From Eutrophomonas brisbanensis (GTDB lineage Bacteria > Pseudomonadota > Gammaproteobacteria > Burkholderiales > Eutrophovitaceae), in the NCBI GenBank assembly GCA_038141705.1, contig JAYQIQ010000001.1, forward strand, positions 124,001-188,000: a stretch of 64,000 nucleotides of DNA, given 5' to 3'. This document shows, in pieces, positions 38,091 through 48,334 of the stretch. The translations under genes and the position numbers were made by a program. Every line of letters starts with the position of its first letter. The stretch's first letter is position 1. Under the pieces are notes generated by a model. The model saw only the letters and a list, made by a program, of their open reading frames with translations. It did not search any database and was not told the origin of the DNA.

Positions 38091-41000
38091 CGCTTAAAAT
38101 TCAAAATGAAGTCAGTTGATGCTCGGCCATTCCATTGATCTTGGGCGACTGCTCTTAAATTTAACGTAATCTCATTCGGCGTACATACAACCCCTAAATC
38201 ACACACATTGGCTGGCAAATTAGTTTCGATTAACTCGCTCGCTTGCTCAAATCTAATCCAAGAAGGTACGGGTTGATACGTGTCACCCACCTTTAGCAAA
38301 AGGTTAATGGAGATAATCCCCTCAGGATCTGTGTGAGTAAATGTGTCCTCAGGTAACTGATACAGTAAAACACGTTCGTTAGATTCCGGAATCGATGGTA
38401 GCGGTTTAACTAGGATTTCACCTCTCTCTCCAAGCACAACATTTCTCTCGGCATCAGATGTAGCCAAGCTGCCATCACCATTCTGTCCGCCGTCTGGTGT
38501 CGGATCTGGTGTCGGATCGGGCGTCGGATCAGGCGTTGGATCAGGCGTCGGCGTCTGGATCAGGCGTTGGATCAGGCGTGGTGTGTGGATCTGGTGTCGG
38601 ATCAGGTGTCGGATCTGGTGTTGGATCTGGTGTCGGATCTGGTGTTGGATCTGGCGTCGGATCTGGTGTTGGATCTGGTGTCGGATCTGGTGTCGGATCG
38701 TTGGATCTGGTGTCGGATCTGGCGTCGGATCAGGCGTCGGTTCTGGTGTTGGTTATGGTGTTGGATCTGGCGTTTGTTCTGGTGTTGGATCTGGCGTCGG
38801 ATCTGGTGTTGGATCTGGCGTCGGATGAATCTGGCGTTGGAGAAGGATCACTATTTCTAGATCGATCTCCACCCGCATTTCCTACATCTTTATCATTGCC
38901 TTGATTGCCTAACTCACCCGAGATCTCATTGTCATTTTCATCCGACCCTCCAGCTCCAGCCTCACGGTCACCATTGTTCTCCGATCCACCATCAGATCCA
39001 TTATCACCATTGCCACCATTGCCGTCATTTCCACCCTTGCGAGGAAGATTCTTTGTTAGTACCACCATCGTTTCCATTGGATCGATCTCCACCCGCATTT
39101 CCTACATCTTTATCATTGCCTTGATTGCCTAACTCACCCGAGATCTCATTTTCATTTTCATCCGACCCTCCAGCTCCAGCCTCACGGTCACCATTGTTCT
39201 CCGATCCACCATCAGATCCATTATCACCATTGCCACCACCATTGCCGTCATTTCCACCTTGCGAGGAATTGGACTCGTTTTTAGCTCCTCCTCCGTTACC
39301 GCCATTTTCCCGCGGACCCAATCCTTGTCCAGCACCCTGGCCTGGCCCATCACCATCTCCAGGTCCTCCCGCGCCTCGCCCAGTTCCCTCGACCTCGTTC
39401 GCCGCCCCTCCGGTATTCGCACCCCCACCTTGATCATTCAATGCAATTTGGGTCTTACTGTTATCATTTGAGCCAGAATCTCGCGGGCCCAATCCTTGTC
39501 CGGCACCCTGCCCAGGACCATTACCGTCACCCGGACCACCAGCCCCCTTACCTGTCCCAGCGACTTGGTTCGCAGCCCCGCCCGAGTTTGCTCCTGCCCC
39601 GGAGCTAGAAGCCATCACCACAGAACCCCCAGTTAATCCGCCAAGCTTTGGATTGCCGCCGCCCGTATTTCCAGAAACATTCGTTCGAACGTTTGATGAT
39701 CGAGAATTTTTATTTGATGATGAGCTCGTGGTCGAACTCGTTGAGCTGGAGCTTGAAAGACTTGACGTATCGACTGTAGGAAATTGCGAATCGGGAACTG
39801 CAACACTGGAGCTGGAGCTGGAGCTGGAGCTGGAACTAGATGATGAACTTACCGTTAACGTATAAGTACCGGTCCCATTCGTATAAAACCCATTACCGCC
39901 CGTGCTTGTTGCCGTGATGGTCGCAGACCCAGTGCCTTGGACCGTTACAACCCCGCTGCTGTTGACAGTCGCTACCGAAGTATTGCTCGAGCTATAACTC
40001 GTAATAGAGGCTGGGGTAACTGCCGAATTAGTCGACCCTCCAGAGAAACTGAGGGACGCGGCCTGCGTAAAGGTTCCACCAATATCACTCGAGGTTTTTG
40101 AAACATTCCCCGCAAATAAAACATTCGCGATGTACTCATCGCCATACGTCGCCCCACTTGAAACCGCGAGTGAGGCACTCTGGAGCGTACCGGTAACATT
40201 CATCGTTCCATTACTGACCGTCGTTGCTCCAGAGTAGGTGTTCGTGTTACTAAGTATCAGAGTGCCAGCACCCGTCTTCGTCAACCCATATCCCGTCCCA
40301 GAAACCACTCCAGAAATTGTTAACGTATCACCAGAGCCTACGTTCATCGTGCTGTCAGCCGTAAGTGAGATGCCCCCAGTCCACTCTGAAGTCGCGTCGG
40401 TTAATGTTCCTCCTGCGAGCACCAACGATTCACCTGAGATTGTCAAACCAGAAACATCTAGCGTTGCACCTGATGAGACAGTCGTTGCTCCAGTAGTAGA
40501 ACCGAGAGCAGCTGCATTTGTAAGTAACAACGTTCCGTTAGAAATCGTTACCGCACCAGAAAACGTATTCGTTCCACTCAATGTGAGTGTTCCTGCTCCT
40601 GCCTTCGTTACGCCGCCCGCTCCCATCACGGTTCCAGAGATCGTGTCATCTCCTGCGTCCCCAGTCGTGAGCGTTATCCCTGAAGCAAGATCCACCGTTC
40701 CAGCACCACTGACAGAAGCTACCGTATCGGATGCATCCACGTCATAGGTCGCACCACTTGCAACCGATACATCCGTACTGTTACTCAACGTACCTGTGAC
40801 ATTCAAGGTGCCGTTGGAAATCGTCGTCGCACCACTGAAGGTGTTTGCTCCGATAGCGTTAACGTTCCAGTACCCGTTTTCGCAAAGGTGCCTCCACTAC
40901 TCGTGAGATCCGTCGCTAACGTAACACTCTGCCCATTCGTATCGAACTTATAAGCCTGACTTGCACCCGTACTAAATCGTGAGGAATAGTCCGTCGTGTT

Positions 41001-44000
41001 CGAAGCACTCGCCTGCAGCGTTCCACCACTAAACGTAATCGTGCCACTCGATCCAATCGCATTGGCAGAACCCAGACTTAACGTTCCAGCACCCAGCGTG
41101 ACTCCACCCGTAAAGGATGCGTTCGAACCACTCAAGGTGAGCGTTCCCGCTCCCGCTTTCGAGAGAACACCCGCTCCCTGCACGGCTCCCGAGATCGTGT
41201 CATCTCCTGCGTCCCCAGTCGTGAGCGTTATCCCTGAGGCAAGATCCCCCGTTCCGGCACCACTGACAGAAGCTACCGTATCGGATGCATCCACGTCATA
41301 GGTCGCACCACTTGCAACCGATACGTCCGTACTGTCACTCAACGTACCCGTGACATTCAAGGTGCCACCAGAAACCGTCGTCGCACCACTGTAGGTGTTG
41401 GTACCCGATAAGGTCTGTGTACCCGAACTTAGAGTTACCCCTCCCGTTCCACCAATCGCGCCCGAGAAGGTGTTATTCGCTGCCGTTAACGTTAACGCTT
41501 TCGATCCTAAGGTAACCGTGCCCGCACCATCCAAACTTACGATACTGGCACCACTCGTTGTGCCACTAATATCAAAAGTGCCGGTTGCCACAACCTTGCT
41601 AGAACTCGCAAGTGAGCCTGTGCCAGTCAGTGCCAAGGTACCAGCTGTAACCGTCGTCGCACCACTGTAGGTGTTGGTACCCGATAGCGTTAACGTTCCA
41701 GTACCCGTTTTCGCAAAGGTGCCTCCACTACTCGTGAGATCCGTCGCTAACGTAACACTCTGCCCATTCGTATCGAACTTATAAGCCTGACTTGCACCCG
41801 TACTAAATCGTGAGGAATAGTCCGTCGTGTTCGAAGCACTCGCCTGCAGCGTTCCACCACTAAACGTAATCGTGCCACTCGATCCAATCGCATTGGCAGA
41901 ACCCAGACTTAACGTTCCAGCACCCAGCGTAACTCCACCCGTAAAGGATGCGTTCGAACCACTCAAGGTGAGCGTTCCCGCTCCCGCTTTCGAGAGAACA
42001 CCCGCTCCCTGCACGGCTCCCGAGATCGTGTCATCTCCTGCGTCCCCAGTCGTGAGCGTTATCCCTGAAGCAAGATCCACCGTTCCAGCACCACTGACAG
42101 AAGCTACCGTATCGGATGCATCCACGTCATAGGTCGCACCACTTGCAACCGATACGTCCGTACTATCACTCAACGTACCCGTGACATTCAAGGTTCCTTC
42201 ACTTACTGTCGTAGTTCCTGTGAAAGAATTAACCCCACTCAGAATCATGGTTCCCGTACCTGTTTTCTGGAAGTTACTGCCCCCAGAAATGACCCCAGAG
42301 TACGTATTATCTGATGTTCCGTAATTTTCAAAAATCACAGTGCCAACATTTTCAATATTCGCTGATCCACTGATACCTCTAGCAGCAGTAAGCGTCAACG
42401 TTCTAGCATTTCCGGAACTCACAGAGATTGCATCACTTATTACTAAATCACCATCCTGCGATCCTGAACCGCTGGCCAAGTTATACGTAACGCTCGCATT
42501 CCCACCGGTCACGTGGATATACCAAGTTCCCGCAGCATAGGTCGCACTGCTACCAAAATTGAAAGTTCCCGATGTGGGATTACCAGATAACCCTGAACCT
42601 AAAATTTGATTTGCATCACAGAAGGTTGCCGTGGTGCAAATGTAGACCTTCAGACCTGTCCCCGACTTTAGAAACCGTCATCGATTCTCCGTCTGCAATA
42701 GCAATTGCACTGCTATGCTGACCCGAATTGATGGTCTCCGAAGTGCTAGCGCCAGTAAATCCCGTTGAAATAGCGACATTGCTGCTCCCGAGTGCCGTCA
42801 CTACGGAACTCGTTTGAATGCTAGAAACCGAGATATTGGATGCCCCAGCATCACTGATCCACTACTGCTAATCGTTACGTTCGTTGGATCCAAAACCAAA
42901 GCCCTGCTGAACCATTCTCGGCTCCAGCGCTAACGGTAATGTTGTCAACATTTAGATAATGACCAGACGTTTCGATGCGTCCACCGTCACCACCATTACT
43001 TCCGCCAAGTGCATATAGCGTTCCATTGGCGTACGTTTGAGAACTCGCGTCGCGTATGTTGGACCACACAACGATCTTTCCACCGTTACCCCCATCAGTG
43101 GCTGACACGTCAACTACAGCACCTTCTTCAACCGTCGCAAAAACGGCTTGACGAACCGTTCCTCGTCCTTGCCAATCACCACCTATTAAAATCTCGCCAC
43201 CACCTGACGCCCCAGTCGCATCCAAGATTGCGCCGCTGTAAACCCTAACCTCACGACCCGTCGCCTCTATACGGCCCCCGATGTCGTTGTCTTCGATAGC
43301 AACCACCGAGCCATACAAGCCCAGGCCACCAACATTTCCGGAATCCAATGCATATTGTTTCGCTCTCGCACGACCAGCAACATTGACTAACTGCAGCACT
43401 CCATTGACGCTAACAAGTTCTGCAGAACCAACATCCTTTGTGATTAACTCATCAACCCAGGACTGCGCAACGGATGCCTTCATAATGATCGAACCGTTCT
43501 CCGCCACAAGCGCCCCTGTGTTGTTAATGGCAGCGGCGAAGTCCGCATCCTTTACCGCGATCGATACAAGATCTGAATCGGAAAACGTCAGCGTCACGAA
43601 GTCACTTGCACCAAAAACAATTGAACCCACCCGCGCAGTGATCTCGCCCGCGTTCTCAATATCAGGAGACACGAGACCGATAAATCCCCCGTTAGGCTTC
43701 CCTGGTTCAGAATCTTTCCTCCAGTGCCCGAGAATTGATAGTTGCCAACCAAGAAATCTTCGTCACCAATAGAGAGCGTAGAAGCAACCAGTCCACCGAC
43801 ATCGACCCGAGCATTGGGGCCAAATAAAACTCCGCTTGGGTTCACAAAAAATACCTGGCCATTCGAACGAAGTGTGCCGTAGATATACGATGGATCGGAT
43901 CCTAGAACGCGATTCAGAATCGCAGACGTAACACTCGGTTGATTAAACGTCACCGATGCACGCTCGCCAATATTGAACGTGTTCCAATTGACGATGGCTT

Positions 44001-44199
44001 TATCCGAGGACTGCGTCACGGTCATATCCGCATCGCTCACATCAATGGTGACCGAGCCAGACTGAACCTGGTGTCCCGTTGGTAACTCCACCTCCGAGAC
44101 CTGCGCAAAGCTCTCAGTCACTACGATCAAAGACGTAACGACCCCGACCCATCTCATCAATGCGCCAGATTTCACTGCTTGTAAAAATCGTTTACGCAT
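38087..44199 (-). CDS. Two-partner secretion exoprotein TpsA with passenger beta repeats (multiple frame breaks)
   Basis: The parts read as one giant gene of about 2,030 codons. An extended signal peptide (about 1-32) leads into a TPS/hemagglutination domain with VNWNTFNIGERASVTFNQP and VFFVNPSGVLFGPNARVD. A second beta-helical part ends in LDPTNVTIS. Then follow many autotransporter-type repeats such as GTLTLSGTNTYSGATTV and NVTGTL, an Ig-like BIG2 stretch, a Ser-rich segment, Gly/Asn/Asp-rich blocks, a long Asp-Pro-Thr-Pro stalk and a final domain of about 120 residues ending FILNFKR. Breaks lie near 43688, 42893, 42855, 42665, 40850, 39035 and 38830, mostly one-base changes. tpsB ends directly before its ATG (TAGATG). 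It is probably a secreted adhesin. Confidence 0.85.
38494..38826. repeat. 12-bp minisatellite encoding an Asp-Pro-Thr-Pro stalk
   Basis: About 27 copies of a 12-base unit (GGATCTGGTGTC with T/C and A/T variants) run through the 3' part of tpsA. On the coding strand each unit encodes Asp-Pro-Thr-Pro. Irregular units near 38549 (GGCGTCTGG), 38699 (ATCGTTGG) and 38828 (GATGAATC) break the 12-base rhythm and the frame. The last units join in frame to the C-terminal domain via PDGGQNGDGSLATSD. Such tracts change length readily. Confidence 0.9.
38861..39235. repeat. Tandem duplication of a Gly/Asn/Glu-rich block in tpsA
   Basis: A block of about 150 bases beginning ATCGATCTCCACCCGC occurs at 38861 and again at 39081 (offset 220). 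It encodes SENNGDREAGAGGSDEN and ELGNQGNDKDVGNAGG in both copies. An offset of 220 is not a multiple of three; the copy near 39035 has CCC where the other (near 39257) has CC, and removing that base gives 219, or 73 codons. This supports a one-base insertion rather than natural divergence. Confidence 0.85.
39800..39845. repeat. Short GAGCTG tandem repeat coding poly-serine in tpsA
   Basis: Six-base units of GAGCTG repeat about five times near 39808-39835 and, on the coding strand, give part of a run of 15 or so serines (TVSSSS... before SVAVPDSQF). A second Ser-rich stretch lies near 39720-39770. It forms a flexible linker after the BIG2-like domain. Confidence 0.75.
40852..41370. repeat. Long internal repeat of tpsA, copy 1
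   Basis: About 519 bases match the segment at 41683-42201 at a constant offset of 831 (277 codons) with only a handful of substitutions that I could find. It encodes a run of passenger beta repeats (LTLSGSNASFTGGVTLGAG and SVASGATYDVDASDTVAS). The end shared with a third partial copy lies at about 40640-40815. Such identity indicates a recent duplication or gene conversion. Confidence 0.88.
41683..42201. repeat. Long internal repeat of tpsA, copy 2
   Basis: This is the partner of 40852-41370. Just before the repeat, this copy reads GTGTTGGTACCCGATAG, while copy 1 reads GTGTTTGCTCCGATAG, one base shorter (CC against CCC). That missing base is the cause of the frame break at 40850. Confidence 0.88.
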
Positions 44200-45940
44200 C
44201 TAGAATTGTTTCACAAGACTCGCCCAGAGTATTGGCGTACGTCTTGATCCATCGGCGTCGTTTCCAGCTGAGTCTCGAGCCGGATTGTTATGGAGCCGAT
44301 TCGCGAGGAGCGCATTCAACTCCACTTTGTTCTCCGTCGTGTAGGTCAACCCAATACCGACCCCATTTAACTCGTAGTTGTTGTGAACTGCGGTGTTACT
44401 CGAATTAAAATCCGGATACGCGTCGTGGTATTGCTGGATCCAACCGTGGTCGTAAAACGCCGAAGCCATCATGGCATCACTTAAGTAACGCTTGATCTCA
44501 ATTGACACAAGCGCTCCGTGGTCTCCAGAGGCCTCACCGCCAGGATAAGCCCGTACACCGCTTGGGCCTCCAAGTGACATTTTTTCTCCAGAATCTAAAT
44601 TCTTATTGGAGACTTGCGCAAGGAGCGATCCGGTCAGTATCCAATTCTCTGCAATCGCGTTCAAACGCGAAAACGCGATCATGATTTTTGAAAAACCTCC
44701 CTGCGTCTGCGCCGTCGTCGCATCGGTCGCTAGATTTGTCGCGTCATCTCCGAGATCCAAGTCACCACTTGTGAGCATCAGCATCACACTATTGATTCCA
44801 CTCCCGAATAGACTATCTCGCCATGCGGTGGAAGCAGTCATGGATACACTATCAATCGTTTTTTTGAGGAGACTACGTCTGCCCCAGTTTCATTGAAAAA
44901 ATTTTTATGGTTGAGATCAAACCGACCCAAAACGTCAGTGTCTGCTAGATGAAACAGCGCTCCAGAAACAAACAAATTGCTGGTTTGAGAGGCACCACTC
45001 GCCTCAAGGCTTGCTAACGGAGCACCTAATTCGTACTGCATCCAGCCGTAGGAGATCCCTGCTCTTGCGTCACCGTCAGTTATCGGCAAGGAACCTCCAA
45101 CGCTGTAGTACTCGAGCCCACGGGCTTGCATCGAGATCAAATTGATTTGGTCACCTACCTCAGCGAGCCCATCCACATTAAGTAACAATAACGCCCGAGC
45201 CCCATGCCAACTCGTCGATCGACTTCCATGGTTATCCACTCTGGCACTACCGCCTAGTAACGGTGTATTGGCAATACGCACAAGCGCATCGGTACTTCCC
45301 TCTTCACTACCATTTTTGAGGACCGCCGCCGCAGTGATGCCGGGCAAGGAGTCGAGATTCTTTACCGCGCGCTGAAACGCGCGGATATCAAACACCGACT
45401 CCGTTTTTTGACCATGGAGCAATATTTTCCGTGCGCGATCTTCGGACAAGCGAATGTCTTCATCCATCTTTTCGATGATCAAAGAAGCCTAACTCACCCT
45501 CCACGATCTCGATGATCAGCTTTCCACTTTCAAGTGTTTGTTCAGGCAGTATTCCGCGTGCCCACAACCCTTTCGATCGGTAAAACTCTCCTACCATTCT
45601 GGCGAGGGTTTGCAAGCCATCGTAGTCATACGAGCGCCCCAGGTAAGGGTTAAAAAATTCCTGAAGCTCTTTTGATTGGATATTCACATTACCGCGGAAT
45701 TCGATCGCGGAGATATTTACTACGACACTGTCTGTCGGCGCATCAATCTCACGAGTGACGGGAGACTGCTCCTCAAGATTTTTAGGAGTCCGCCAGTCCC
45801 GCCTTTCTTGCTCAATCTGTTGAATGATAGAACCCGCGTCCGGAGTGGCAGCAAAAGCCTCGAGGCCAATTCCTACGAACAAAAAAACCCCAACCTAAAA
45901 GGCGAGGTTTTTTAAACGGAGCGAACACCAAATTACTCAT
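44200..45940 (-). CDS. Two-partner secretion outer-membrane transporter TpsB (ShlB/FhaC family; three frame breaks)
   Basis: The ATG at 45940 opens a signal sequence (MSNLVFAPFKKPRLLGWGFF, then GLEAFAA). Two periplasmic POTRA regions follow (VNISAIEFRGNVNIQSKELQEFF and RAFQRAVKNLDSLPGI), then a beta-barrel with the family motif GGPSGVRAYPGGEASGD and the final strand ending in Phe (ASLVKQF). Breaks lie at the A7 run at 45881-45887, at AAA 45481-45483 (one extra) and at the T7 run 44859-44865 (one short; repaired SSKKTIDSVSM). Repaired length is about 580 residues. It exports the TpsA encoded directly downstream; the stop and next start adjoin. Confidence 0.9.
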
Positions 45941-45982
45941 TCTCAGGAACCAACACATTTTTTCGTGCCCAAAAGTTTACTC

Positions 45983-46009
45983 TTGAATATTCACAAACGA
46001 TATATTCAA
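45983..46009. promoter_or_regulatory. Inverted repeat upstream of tpsBA
   Basis: TTGAATAT (45983-45990) and ATATTCAA (46002-46009) form 8-bp arms around 11 bases in the 187-base AT-rich region between the divergent tpsB and thiol dioxygenase genes. It may be a regulator site or part of the tpsB promoter. A smaller inverted repeat, ATTGT-N5-ACAAT, lies at 46076-46090. No regulator is encoded next to it. Confidence 0.4.
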
Positions 46010-46127
46010 AGAACTAAAGATTAAAATAATTTTTCACTTTTCAAAACATCAATCATGCTAATTTGATTTAGAGTCATTGTTACGTACAATCATATCGTTA
46101 CGTTAACTTTAAATTTCTCTATCGGAC

Positions 46128-46739
46128 ATGAAAATCGAAGATAAACGGGTAAAGGCGAGGCAACGAGCGGTTGATGAGACGGTATCTGCTGTCCGCGCTA
46201 TTGAGAGATCTCTTGGCGTAACTCGAGAAGGAATCAACGCAATCAAAGAGGAACTCATTAAACTCCCGCAAAAGTCAGATCTATTCCCCATTGAGGATTT
46301 CCCGCCACCCAACCGAACAGACCTCAGACCAAATGTTCTGTACCTCATCTCTGAAGACCCGGATAAACGGTTCGCACTCTATGTCACCGCATCCCACCGT
46401 CGTTACCTAACAGCGCCTCATAACCACCAGACTTGGGCCGTGATCGTGGGGATCCAAGGTGGAGAGCCGAATATTTTTTATAAAAAAACCGAGGATGGCG
46501 GCGTTGAGATCACGGGACGTGACACAGTGAGTTTAGGTAAGGGAGTAGCATTTATGCCAGAGGATATCCACGCTTTGGATATTCCCGGCGTCGAACCCGT
46601 TATCAACTTTCATATGTACGGACTTGGCCTCCCCTATCTCGATAAGCGTCAGTACTACAACGAGAGGGATAACACCTGGCACTATTTCCCGGCGATTACC
46701 AACATTCAAGATGCTCGCGCTAGCAATCATGCATCCTGA
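46128..46739 (+). CDS. Thiol dioxygenase-like cupin (cysteine dioxygenase family)
   Basis: This 203-residue protein has an N-terminal helical part and a cupin fold. HNHQTWAVIVGI supplies two candidate iron ligands (His98, His100) and EDIHALDI a third (His148), the three-His pattern of cysteine and 3-mercaptopropionate dioxygenases. Such enzymes add O2 to a thiol to form a sulfinate. The stop overlaps the start of the rhodanese gene (TGATG), so the two are translated together and likely share a sulfur pathway. The thiol substrate is unknown; a cysteine, mercaptopropionate or other organothiol is possible. Confidence 0.8.
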   Translation: MKIEDKRVKARQRAVDETVSAVRAIERSLGVTREGINAIKEELIKLPQKSDLFPIEDFPPPNRTDLRPNVLYLISEDPDKRFALYVTASHRRYLTAPHNHQTWAVIVGIQGGEPNIFYKKTEDGGVEITGRDTVSLGKGVAFMPEDIHALDIPGVEPVINFHMYGLGLPYLDKRQYYNERDNTWHYFPAITNIQDARASNHAS

Positions 46740-48208
46740 TGCCTGAAATTGGAGTCATTTCCCCAAAAGCATTAAAAGAGCTAGTCAGAAATGGTGGCGA
46801 ATACGCCATCCTCGACATTCGCGACCAAGGGATCTATTACGATCGACATTTACTACTAGCGTCCTGCTTACCGATCGGTCGTTTGGAGCTAGACCTTGCG
46901 CGACTCGTACCAAGAAAGACAACCACGATTATTCTTGTGGATGAGACGGTGACGGATGAAATAAAAAACGTAGCGCATCAAATGGAACAGATGGGCTATA
47001 GCGACGTAAAAGTGCTAGAAGGCGGCCTAAAGAATTGGGAGGCACACGGTTACGAGTTGTACTCGGGAATTAATGTGCCGAGTAAAGCCTTCGGTGAATT
47101 TATCGAACACTCGGAAGATACGCCGCGAATAAGCGCAAAAGATCTCGAACAAAAAATTCGCGAGAACGAAGATATCGTCATTCTTGATAGCCGCCCGATG
47201 GAGGAATTTAACAAAATCAGTATTCCGAATGGCTCTAATTGCCCTGGCGGAGAACTGGTTTATCGAGCGTTTGATATTCCCAAAAACCCAGACACACTCT
47301 TCGTCGTGAATTGTGCGGGCCGCACGCGGAGCATCATCGGAGCGCAGTCACTCATTAATGCAAAGTTTCCGAATAAAGTTGTTGCCCTCAAAGATGGGAC
47401 TATGGGTTGGCAACTCGCAGGATTCACTCCGGATTCAGGGAGCACGGAGCAAACACCCAAACCGAGCTGCGAAGCACATGTGGCAGCAAAACGTGCCGCA
47501 AAAGAAGTGTTCGACAAATACCGCATCCAAAAAATAAATGTGGATGACCTTAAAAAACTGCAAGGTGACACCTCAAAAACAACCTATGTTTTAGATGTCC
47601 GAACGCGAGAAGAATTTTTAGAAGGACACTTAGAAGGAGCTCATCATGCCCCTGGTGGACAGTTGGTACAAGCGACCGACGAATACATGGCTACGAGAAA
47701 CGCTCATGTGGTCCTGTATGACACCGATGAGGTGCGCGCATCCATGACCGCCTCTTGGCTTAAGCAAATGAAATGGGATCACGTTTACGTACTAGAAGGC
47801 CACGAAAACTTTCTTAGCAAAAAACAGGACGATTCCATTGAATGTGAATTTCCGATTATTACCTCGTTTGACCTAAGGAATCGTAATTCCAATTCCAATG
47901 TAGTCATACTCGATTTCTCGACGAGCCTCCAATACCGCGAGGCACACATCGAGGGAGCGGTCTGGGCGATGCGATCGCGTGCGGCGGAGTATAAAGATCT
48001 AGTAAATGAAAACGCGACCTTTATCGTGTACTCGCGCGAGCCTCAATTGTCAGTGTTAGCTGCAAGAGATATGAAAAAGGTTTTTAAAAATCCAAAAATC
48101 TTTTTACTCTTTGAAAATGAAAGCCCCTGGCGGGCAGCAGGGCTAGAGGTAGCAACTGGATTTACAAATCTCTCAACGACTCCAAACGATATTTGGTACA
48201 AGCCCTAA
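46739..48208 (+). CDS. Four-domain rhodanese-like protein with one catalytic cysteine
   Basis: This 489-residue protein has four consecutive rhodanese-like domains (about residues 1-115, 125-235, 260-360 and 375-480). Domain 2 alone has a Cys in the active loop (NCAGRTRS, Cys192); the matching loops read LVDETVTD, LYDTDEVRA and VYSREPQLS in domains 1, 3 and 4. Rhodaneses move sulfane sulfur, so a single active centre with three structural domains is likely. The stop TAA at 48206 is followed in the same frame by 32 more codons (ending GDLVF at 48304, TAG at 48305) that look like a natural tail with GAMQGYLDWEVNLVEQL. Coupled to the upstream dioxygenase. Confidence 0.85.
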   Translation: MPEIGVISPKALKELVRNGGEYAILDIRDQGIYYDRHLLLASCLPIGRLELDLARLVPRKTTTIILVDETVTDEIKNVAHQMEQMGYSDVKVLEGGLKNWEAHGYELYSGINVPSKAFGEFIEHSEDTPRISAKDLEQKIRENEDIVILDSRPMEEFNKISIPNGSNCPGGELVYRAFDIPKNPDTLFVVNCAGRTRSIIGAQSLINAKFPNKVVALKDGTMGWQLAGFTPDSGSTEQTPKPSCEAHVAAKRAAKEVFDKYRIQKINVDDLKKLQGDTSKTTYVLDVRTREEFLEGHLEGAHHAPGGQLVQATDEYMATRNAHVVLYDTDEVRASMTASWLKQMKWDHVYVLEGHENFLSKKQDDSIECEFPIITSFDLRNRNSNSNVVILDFSTSLQYREAHIEGAVWAMRSRAAEYKDLVNENATFIVYSREPQLSVLAARDMKKVFKNPKIFLLFENESPWRAAGLEVATGFTNLSTTPNDIWYKP

Positions 48209-48334
48209 GAAAGAAGCTCTTCTGATACCGGTGCCATGCAAGGCTATCTGGATTGGGAGGTTAACCTCGTCGAACAGCTACAGCGGGATGGTGACCTGGT
48301 TTTTTAGTTAAACCAGCTAGGGCCAAACAGTCGC
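48209..48334 (+). other. Stretch after the rhodanese gene: in-frame tail and hairpin
   Basis: The first 99 bases continue the rhodanese frame to a TAG at 48305-48307. The 12-bp palindrome GAGGTTAACCTC lies at 48257-48268. A hairpin with 7-bp arms, CTGGTTT (48296-48302) and AAACCAG (48310-48316), could be a weak terminator between this gene and the convergent lipoprotein gene. Confidence 0.45.

Noticed and set aside
38494..38826. Regular short repeats that resemble a CRISPR array
   Set aside because: The unit is 12 bases with no unique spacers, and it is a coding Asp-Pro-Thr-Pro tract in tpsA.
40238..42132. Long Pro/Val-rich open frames on the plus strand
   Set aside because: They are antisense shadows of the tpsA repeats, recur with each repeat and have no family resemblance.
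48234..48307. Independent 23-codon small gene starting at ATG 48234
   Set aside because: It is in frame with the rhodanese gene and is better explained as that protein's tail after a nonsense codon.
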